From: CAYFPS01 sp964345075
GTDB lineage: Bacteria > CAIWAD01
NCBI GenBank assembly: GCA_964345075.1
Contig: CAYFPS010000003.1
Coordinates: 62,001 to 126,000, forward strand
Reading direction: 5' to 3'
DNA length: 64,000 nucleotides
Shown: piece by piece, positions 58,971 to 64,000 of the stretch
Layout of the letters: each line of letters opens with the position of its first letter
How positions within the stretch are numbered: position 1 is the first letter of the stretch
Program-made: the position numbers and the translations under genes
The notes under the pieces: model-generated
Told to the model about the DNA's origin: nothing
What the model saw: the letters and a program-made list of their open reading frames with translations, nothing else
Database searches by the model: none

Positions 58971-59740
58971 ACTTCCAACTGGGACCTGTGGAAAGTTGGC
59001 TGCATCAGAAGCGCGATCGCCCCGGACTCTTGATGCTGGTCGATCCGGATCGAAGTGATGCCGGGCAGCTGGATCGTCTGGCTGCCGCCGCTGCTGCCGG
59101 GGGTGCCCGCGCTTTTCTTGCCGGAACCAGTCTGATGCTGAATCCGGAGATGGGTAACACGGTGACACGCCTCAAGGAGAAAAGTGGTCTGCCGGTCATT
59201 ATCTTTCCCGGGGATGCGGCGCAGGTCGTGCCAGAGGCCGATGCCCTGCTTTTTCTTTCGCTGATTTCAGGGCGAAATCCACAGTATCTGATTGGTGAGC
59301 AGGTCAGGGCGGCTCCCATGCTTGCCGCCTGTGGAATGGAATGTCTCCCCACGGCCTATCTGCTGGTGGAATCCGGCACGCACACCAGCGCGCTTTTCAT
59401 GAGTGCCTCCATGCCCCTGCCGCGGGAAAAGGCAGACATCGCCGTGGCGCATGCGCTGGCGGCAAAGGCTCTTGGTCTTCGTCAGCTCTATCTCGAAGCA
59501 GGTTCCGGCGCGCGACAGCCCGTGCCGGCCCGTATGATCGCCGCCGTGCGCAAGGTTTTCGACGGACCGTTGCTTGTTGGTGGCGGTATTCGCACGCCCG
59601 AGGCTGCCGCAGAGGCTGCCGCTGCCGGAGCCGATTACGTTGTGATCGGTAATCGGTTTGAGGGTAGCAGCCAGGGCGAAGAGCAGGCACTGGTCCAGTC
59701 ATTTGTCAGGGCAATCGAAGGAGCCCGGAATGTTTCGTGA
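58967..59740 (+). CDS. Geranylgeranylglyceryl-phosphate synthase family protein (GGGPS/PcrB)
   Basis: A 257-residue TIM-barrel enzyme of the GGGPS family. It has LMLVDPDRSDAGQLDRLAAAAAAGGARAFLAGTS, SLISGRNPQYLIGEQ, LPTAYLLVESGTHTSA, YLEAGSGARQPV and LLVGGGIRTPEAAAEAAAAGADYVVIGN, which bind sn-glycerol-1-phosphate and the prenyl donor. Archaea use it for ether lipids; homologues occur in several FCB-group bacteria, and Bacillus PcrB uses heptaprenyl diphosphate. Here it forms an overlapping set with the FAH-family gene and gmhA. Whether the cell makes prenylglyceryl lipids depends on partner genes outside the window. Confidence 0.92.
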   Translation: MNFQLGPVESWLHQKRDRPGLLMLVDPDRSDAGQLDRLAAAAAAGGARAFLAGTSLMLNPEMGNTVTRLKEKSGLPVIIFPGDAAQVVPEADALLFLSLISGRNPQYLIGEQVRAAPMLAACGMECLPTAYLLVESGTHTSALFMSASMPLPREKADIAVAHALAAKALGLRQLYLEAGSGARQPVPARMIAAVRKVFDGPLLVGGGIRTPEAAAEAAAAGADYVVIGNRFEGSSQGEEQALVQSFVRAIEGARNVS

Positions 59741-60303
59741 TCGCATTCAAAAGGCCTTGCAGGAAGGCCTTCAGCTGCGGCGCGTGGCGTGAGCAAACGG
59801 ATACACTGGAAGCCTGCGCCCGGGAGAGGGCCGCTGCCATCAAGGCCGGTGGCACGATTTTCTTTGCGGGCAATGGCGGCAGCGCGGCCGACTCGCAGCA
59901 TCTGGCCACCGAGCTTGTGGTACGCCTCTCCGCCGAGCGCGAGCGTCGTGCCCTGCCCGGACTGGCTCTGACCACCGACAGCAGCCTGATCACAGCCTGT
60001 TCCAACGATTACAGCTACGAGCAGATCTTTGCCCGGCAGGTGGAAGCCCTGGGCAAGCCTCAGGATTTGCTGGTTGCCCTTAGCACCAGTGGTAATTCGG
60101 CCAATGTTGTGGCCGCAGCAAAAGCCGCCAGCGCAAAGGGTATGAAGGTCCTCGGACTGCTGGGCGGAACCGGTGGCCGGCTGCTGGAACTGTGTGACAA
60201 TTCCCTCCTGGTTGCTTCGGGCAATCCCGGCCGCGTGCAGGAAATGCACATCACCTTTGGTCACATTCTGATTGATCTGGTGGAGGAGATCCTCTTTCCA
60301 TGA
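59730..60303 (+). CDS. gmhA: Phosphoheptose isomerase (GmhA), with a frameshift near the N-terminus
   Basis: A SIS-domain isomerase converting sedoheptulose-7-phosphate to heptose-7-phosphate for LPS. The core is intact: GGTIFFAGNGGSAADSQHLATELV, LTTDSSLITACSNDYSYEQIF, LLVALSTSGNSANVV, MKVLGLLGGTGG and the C-terminal QEMHITFGHILIDLVEEILF. The best start is ATG 59730 with AAGGAG seven bases upstream. It reads MFRDRIQKALQEGLQLRRVA, a normal GmhA first helix, but then meets TGA at 59790. The core continues in the next frame from about 59788 (REQTDTLEACARERAAAIKAGG). One extra base near 59784-59790 explains this. A GTG start at 59737 in the core frame is open but gives an unlikely N-terminus. Confidence 0.82.
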
Positions 60304-62270
60304 TCCTGCTAAACAGCGCCCTGCTTGCCTTCCTTGGGGTGCTGGGACTGCCGCTGCTGCTGCATCTCCTGCACCTGCGTCGACGGCGGCCGCAAAACCT
60401 GCCCACCCTGCGCTTCCTTAAGGAGATTGAGCAGAACCGCCTGAAGCGCCTCAACCTGACGCGTCTCCTGCTGCTGCTCGTGCGCATGGCCTTGCTCGCT
60501 GCGCTGGTGTTTGCCTTTGCCCGTCCGATCAGCCGAACATTTCTGGCTGCGGACGAAGATCCGGAACTGCTGATTCTGCTACTGGATGACACGGCCAGCA
60601 TGCGTGAGGGCGATGGCAAGGGCCAGTCGCGCTGGGATCAGGCCAGGAGTCTGGCCGCAGAAATCTCCAGCAGACACGCGTCTTCCGAGCAGGCAATCCT
60701 GCTGCTTTCCCGGCCTGAAGACCTGCGTGGACCCATGTCATCCGACGCTGTGTCACGGCAGCTGGCTGGTCTTTCCGCAAGCTGGTCCGGATTACGGATT
60801 GATGAGGCATGGCCTGTCCTCGAAAAGCTGCTTGACAACTACAAGGGCAGCAGATGCGCCCTGCATCTGGTTAGCGATCTGGAGGCCGAACCCTTCGCGC
60901 TGGGACTTGCTGCAGAACAGTATCCTGGACTTGAATCCGTGTTGCATCAGGCAGGTAGCGACCGTGATGCAATTGCGCTCACCGGCAGCATGGCAGAAGG
61001 GTCGCAGGACCTGCGCCTGCACCTGACCTTTGAAGGACAAAGTACACGTCGACAGGGGCTGCAGCTGAATGTGCTTGCCAATGGCGAGCGCGTAATACAA
61101 CGGATGCTGGACGAGCGGGACCTGAGCGGCTCTGCCCTTGACCTTGACCTGCAGTTGAGTCAGTCCAGCACATGGATAAAGGGCGAGAGTTTTCTGGAAG
61201 GCCTCCCTGAGTGGCGCGGAAGAAGATTCTGGACGGCTCGTCTGAATGAGCCCTATCGCGCCCTGCTTGCTGCAAAGGACCGGGACCTTGCGGCTGTTTT
61301 GCTGGCTGCCAGCCGCGCCGCCCTGGGCGAGGAGGCTGTTCTTCTGCTTGACCGGACCGAGGCTGTTCAGTCCGGTGATGTCATTCTGGCTGGACTCGGC
61401 CGGGCATGGTCAACAGAAGATCGATCACGGCTGCTTTTGGCGCGGCGCGAAGGCCGCGGACTATTCCTTTTTGTAGAGCCGGGCGCGGATGCGCAAATGG
61501 CCTCGGCGCAGCTTGAAGCACTGGCACTGGGCCGGGCGCATTCGCTGCGCCTGGCAGGGCAGGGGCTACTTCAGATGAAGGATCTGGATCTTGAGCATCC
61601 TGTTCTTGCCGGCATTCTGCAGAAGCAGGCCCGGCTGCGCATGCCCGGTGCAGGCACGCTGCTTGAAATCAGCTCAGCCCAATCACGTACGCTTGCAAGG
61701 TCTGGCACGCTCCCGCTGATCGCGGCTATCGAGGACGAGAGTGGGCGCGCCCTGATTTTGTGTTTGAATCCCCTCGACGGTGATCCCGCGCTGTCCGCAC
61801 AGGGCTTTTTTGCTCCCTTTGTTCATGGTGGCATCGCCTGGCTTGCATCACGGGAAAGCAGCGGATCATCCGTAGATTGTGGCCGTGCATCACGTCTTAA
61901 GCTTCCTGTCACACAGGAGGAAAGTCGTGATTGGGAACTGGTGATGTCCGACAAACGCTGGAAGCTGGAGCAGGAACGTGGACTGAACTTGCCGGCCTTG
62001 TCTGAGCCGGGTGTCTACGAGCTTCAGTTGAACGGGGCGCAGGTTGCATTGGTTTCGGCCAATGTTCCGCTTGCGGAGTGCACCCAGATTCAGCATTCGC
62101 TTGATGATTGGGCCAAGGCCGATGCGCGCTGGGCTCAAACAAATGAGAGCGAAAGGATGAATGCCGGCCTGAAGGATCTGTCACCATGGCTGCTATTACT
62201 TGCCTTGTTGCTGTTGCTTCTGGAAAGCTGGCTGTCAACGGGCCGGAGGACACATGAATCAGAGTTTTGA
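60300..62270 (+). CDS. BatA-domain membrane protein with VWA-like domain
   Basis: 656 residues. The N-terminal 75 residues match the BatA ('aerotolerance regulator') N-terminal domain: a membrane helix, then LLLHLLHLRRRRPQNLPTLRFLKEIEQNRLKRLNLTRLLLLLVRMALLAALVFAFARP. A VWA-like domain follows with a MIDAS-like LLLDDTASMREG near residue 97. The central region has no family I can name; the end has a second hydrophobic segment (LSPWLLLLALLLLLLESWL) and a short basic tail. Such proteins occur with MoxR-type AAA ATPases and DUF58 proteins; those genes are not in view. It overlaps gmhA by four bases. Confidence 0.82.
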   Translation: MILLNSALLAFLGVLGLPLLLHLLHLRRRRPQNLPTLRFLKEIEQNRLKRLNLTRLLLLLVRMALLAALVFAFARPISRTFLAADEDPELLILLLDDTASMREGDGKGQSRWDQARSLAAEISSRHASSEQAILLLSRPEDLRGPMSSDAVSRQLAGLSASWSGLRIDEAWPVLEKLLDNYKGSRCALHLVSDLEAEPFALGLAAEQYPGLESVLHQAGSDRDAIALTGSMAEGSQDLRLHLTFEGQSTRRQGLQLNVLANGERVIQRMLDERDLSGSALDLDLQLSQSSTWIKGESFLEGLPEWRGRRFWTARLNEPYRALLAAKDRDLAAVLLAASRAALGEEAVLLLDRTEAVQSGDVILAGLGRAWSTEDRSRLLLARREGRGLFLFVEPGADAQMASAQLEALALGRAHSLRLAGQGLLQMKDLDLEHPVLAGILQKQARLRMPGAGTLLEISSAQSRTLARSGTLPLIAAIEDESGRALILCLNPLDGDPALSAQGFFAPFVHGGIAWLASRESSGSSVDCGRASRLKLPVTQEESRDWELVMSDKRWKLEQERGLNLPALSEPGVYELQLNGAQVALVSANVPLAECTQIQHSLDDWAKADARWAQTNESERMNAGLKDLSPWLLLLALLLLLLESWLSTGRRTHESEF

Positions 62271-63561
62271 TCGTAGATCGAAACAGCGTGATGCAACCGA
62301 AGCCACTCGAGAGCGAGCGGTAGCCGTTGCGCTGGCGCTCCCTGAGAGCCGTATCACCGTTTTTGACCACCTGGACGAACTGATGCGACTGGCGGACACA
62401 GCCGGAGTTGATGTGGTGGATCAGGTGATCCAGCAGCGCGAACGTCCGGATGCAGCCTGCTGGATCGGCAAGGGCAAGGCCGAACAGCTGAAGGCCGTTG
62501 CCGATGAGCTGGATGCGGATCTGATTCTGATTGACGACGACTTGAGTCCCGCACAGGCCCGTAATCTGGAAAAGCTCTCGGGCAGGCGCGTGATTGATCG
62601 CAGCGGACTGATCCTGGACATTTTTGCATCACGGGCCCAGACTCGCGAAGCTCGGACGCAGGTGGAGCTGGCACAGTTGCAGTACCTGCTGCCACGTCTC
62701 ACGGGGGCATGGACTCACCTGGAAAGGCAGCGCGGTGGAATCGGCCTGCGCGGACCGGGTGAGACGCAGCTGGAAACCGACCGGCGGATGGTGCGGACAC
62801 GCATTCGAGCACTCAAGCTCGAGCTGGAAAGGATCAACCGCGCCCGTGATACTCGTAACCGCTCCCGTTCGAATTGCTTCAAGGTTGCACTGGTTGGATA
62901 CACCAATGCCGGCAAGTCCACCTTGCTTAATCGACTGACTGGCGCCCGTGTGCTGGAGGAAGACCGCCTCTTTGCCACGCTGGATCCCACTGTTCGCAGG
63001 CTTGAGCTCGAGCATGGCGTGGAATGCGTCATCAGTGATACAGTCGGCTTTATTCGCAAGTTGCCGCATCATCTGGTCGCCTCCTTCCGTTCGACTCTTC
63101 AGGAAGTTGCGGATGCAGATCTACTACTACTTGTAGCTGATTTGTCACACCCTCAGATGGATGCACACATAAGAACCGTCAAGGAAGTTCTGGCGGATCT
63201 CGGTGCGGAAGATCGCCCCGTGTTGCACGTGTTCAACAAGGTGGATCTGGTGGAAGATCCAGCGCGTGCACCCGAAGCACAGCGCAACTGGGAGCCATCG
63301 ATTGTTGTCTCGGCCACTGAAGAAATCCGTCTGGAAGACCTGCTGGAGCGGGTTGGCGAACTGAGTCGCAGCGGACACGGGCGTATACGACTCTTCGTTC
63401 CCTGGAGTGCTTTCGACCTTGTATCACGCTTAAGAAGGGACTTTCAGGTGATTGAAGGTGAGGACGAGGAAGACGGAAAGCTGCTTCTGATTTCCGGTAG
63501 TGGACACGATCTGGAGGCCAGACTGAGACCAATTTTGGCGGCGGGAGCCGTGATTCGGTAA
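62254..63561 (+). CDS. hflX: GTPase HflX
   Basis: 435 residues from ATG 62254, preceded by GGAGG. The HflX N-terminal domain covers about residues 1-195 (DAACWIGKGKAEQLKAVADELDADLILIDDDLSPAQARNLEK, GGIGLRGPGETQLETDRR). The G domain starts near residue 209 with VALVGYTNAGKSTLLNRLT, then DTVGFIRKLPHHLVASFRSTL, FNKVDLV and VVSATEE. It splits stalled or hibernating ribosomes after stress. It overlaps the BatA-like gene by 17 bases. No hfq gene is adjacent. Confidence 0.96.
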   Translation: MNQSFDRRSKQRDATEATRERAVAVALALPESRITVFDHLDELMRLADTAGVDVVDQVIQQRERPDAACWIGKGKAEQLKAVADELDADLILIDDDLSPAQARNLEKLSGRRVIDRSGLILDIFASRAQTREARTQVELAQLQYLLPRLTGAWTHLERQRGGIGLRGPGETQLETDRRMVRTRIRALKLELERINRARDTRNRSRSNCFKVALVGYTNAGKSTLLNRLTGARVLEEDRLFATLDPTVRRLELEHGVECVISDTVGFIRKLPHHLVASFRSTLQEVADADLLLLVADLSHPQMDAHIRTVKEVLADLGAEDRPVLHVFNKVDLVEDPARAPEAQRNWEPSIVVSATEEIRLEDLLERVGELSRSGHGRIRLFVPWSAFDLVSRLRRDFQVIEGEDEEDGKLLLISGSGHDLEARLRPILAAGAVIR

Positions 63562-63599
63562 TACAATCCATTTTTCTTGTGATTCATCCATTTTTTGAC

Positions 63600-63628
63600 T
63601 TGACAAGCTCTCCTTCACCTCCTACGTT
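63600..63628 (+). promoter_or_regulatory. Sigma-70-like promoter of the H1-like gene
   Basis: TTGACA at 63600-63605, a 17-base spacer and TACGTT at 63623-63628, placing transcription start near 63635 and giving a leader of about 60 bases. The spacing is ideal and the -10 is moderate. Confidence 0.5.
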
Positions 63629-63633
63629 TTCGA

Positions 63634-63676
63634 GTATCACCGTATCACCGTGATGCATCAATCAGTGTGCATCACA
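63634..63676. repeat. Cluster of GTATCAC/GTGATGCA words in the leader of the H1-like gene
   Basis: GTATCAC occurs at 63634 and 63642, followed by GTGATGCATCA (63650-63660) and TGTGCATCAC (63667-63676). This is the densest cluster of this word family in the window and one of very few in non-coding DNA. It lies between the predicted start point and the Shine-Dalgarno, where a bound protein or an RNA fold could control expression. Confidence 0.6.
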
Positions 63677-63695
63677 AATCTTTCAGGAGGAGATG

Positions 63696-64000
63696 ATGGC
63701 GAAGACAACTGCGAAGAAGCCTGCTGCCAAGAAGCCGGCCGCCAAGAAGCCGGCTGCCAAGAAGCCTGCCGCCAAGAAGACGGCTGCCAAGCCTGCCGCC
63801 AAGAAGACGGCTGCCAAGCCCGCCGCCAAGAAGGCTGCTGCCAAGAAGCCGGCCGTGAAGAAGGCTGCCGCCCCGAAGAAGGCCGCCGCCCCGAAGAAGG
63901 TCGCTGTCAAGAAGCCGGCCGTGAAGAAGGCTGCCGCCCCGAAGAAGGTCGCCGCCAAGAAGCCGGCCGTGAAGAAGGCCGCCCCGAAGAAGGCCGCACC
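63696..64000 (+). CDS. Histone H1-like Lys/Ala/Pro-rich protein, truncated by the window end
   Basis: The first 101 residues consist almost only of K, A, P, T and V in a five-residue period: MAKTTAKKPAAKKPAAKK, then PAAKKTAAK, PAVKKAAAPKKAAAPKKV blocks. Such tails occur in bacterial histone-H1-like and AlgP/HupN-type DNA-binding proteins. It would bind DNA non-specifically through lysines and help nucleoid compaction. ATG 63696 is five bases from AGGAGG; ATG 63693 is only two bases away and less likely. The DNA itself is a short degenerate tandem repeat, so repeat-number variation is likely. Confidence 0.88.
   Translation, partial: MAKTTAKKPAAKKPAAKKPAAKKPAAKKTAAKPAAKKTAAKPAAKKAAAKKPAVKKAAAPKKAAAPKKVAVKKPAVKKAAAPKKVAAKKPAVKKAAPKKAA

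Larger units (their letters stand above)
3070..63648. repeat. Dispersed over-represented word GTGATACA / TGTATCAC
   Basis: By hand scan the heptamer GTGATAC occurs about 39 times on the plus strand and its complement GTATCAC about 30 times. Roughly 52 extend to the octamer GTGATACA/TGTATCAC. Examples on the plus strand: 7226, 12422, 20361, 25212, 34867, 42344, 46919, 50092, 56945, 58573. On the minus strand: 7911, 17340, 25868, 33814, 36940, 40332, 51886, 63421. Nearly all lie inside genes, in every reading frame that avoids a stop codon. First and last heptamers are at 3070 and 63642. Confidence 0.85.

Noticed and set aside
59846..59866. TGGCACG followed by TTTGC inside gmhA
   Set aside because: It is within coding sequence and has seven bases instead of four between the two elements.
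63634..63676. CRISPR array or iteron-type origin in the word cluster before the H1-like gene
   Set aside because: The repeats are short, unequally spaced and in both orientations, with no repeat-spacer pattern and no replication gene nearby.
63683..63958. Minus-strand ORF rich in Ala, Phe and Gly opposite the H1-like gene
   Set aside because: It is the complement of the Lys/Ala tandem repeat. The plus strand has the promoter, Shine-Dalgarno and a known protein type.

Overview
The window looks like a chromosomal segment of a Gram-negative, high-GC (roughly 60%) bacterium, probably from a little-cultured FCB-like lineage. The main clues are heptose and Kdo lipopolysaccharide genes, a secreted subtilase whose C-terminus reads like the 'PNPFNP' FlgD/Por-type tail common in such lineages, a geranylgeranylglyceryl-phosphate synthase homologue, two microcompartment shell genes and a complete classical menaquinone operon. 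The exact phylum cannot be fixed by reading alone. The sequence behaves like a draft or metagenome assembly: there is a 10-N gap inside a histidine kinase gene and two single-base frameshifts in otherwise intact genes.

Layout. 1-3.15 kb: an SOS module (dnaE2 and an imuB-like gene facing an SRAP/HMCES gene) around one palindromic operator. 3.2-5 kb: an acyl-CoA synthetase. 5.1-15.6 kb: typA, two glycosyltransferases, an intergenic repeat cluster, a DUF6305 protein, smpB-tyrS-polyprenyl synthase, a degenerate ApbE-like lipoprotein, and a heptosyltransferase with waaA. 15.7-27.6 kb: a signalling block (REC/PAS/GAF histidine kinase, NtrC-type sigma-54 activator, GGDEF hybrid, HDOD-like protein, GAF/PAS sensor, two single REC proteins) interrupted by a three-tRNA cluster. 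27.6-37.3 kb: LOG protein, two BMC shell proteins, secreted subtilase, and a giant beta-helix plus FN3-repeat protein. 37.3-42 kb: yraN, comEC, a frameshifted propeller-like gene, then a non-coding stretch holding a predicted sigma-54-driven structured RNA. 42-52.6 kb: a TetR gene with its operator heading aroF-menF-menD-menH-menB-menA-menC-menE-MFS, nearly every junction overlapping. 52.6-64 kb: acyl-CoA synthetase, purM, alaS, FAH-family enzyme, GGGPS, gmhA, BatA-like protein, hflX and a histone-H1-like protein cut by the window edge.

Two observations stand out. First, the octamer GTGATACA (or its complement TGTATCAC) occurs about 52 times by hand count, where about one or two would be expected by chance. 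It lies in both orientations and in every permissible reading frame, and is often built from otherwise rare codons (ATA, GTA-TCA, and TTA in a variant). This is the signature of a DNA-level word such as an uptake sequence, and comEC is in the window. Second, at 41856-41983 a textbook sigma-54 promoter is followed, 11 bases after its -12 element, by three short hairpins and a strong intrinsic terminator with no ORF. This is a candidate new sigma-54-dependent small RNA of about 100 nt.
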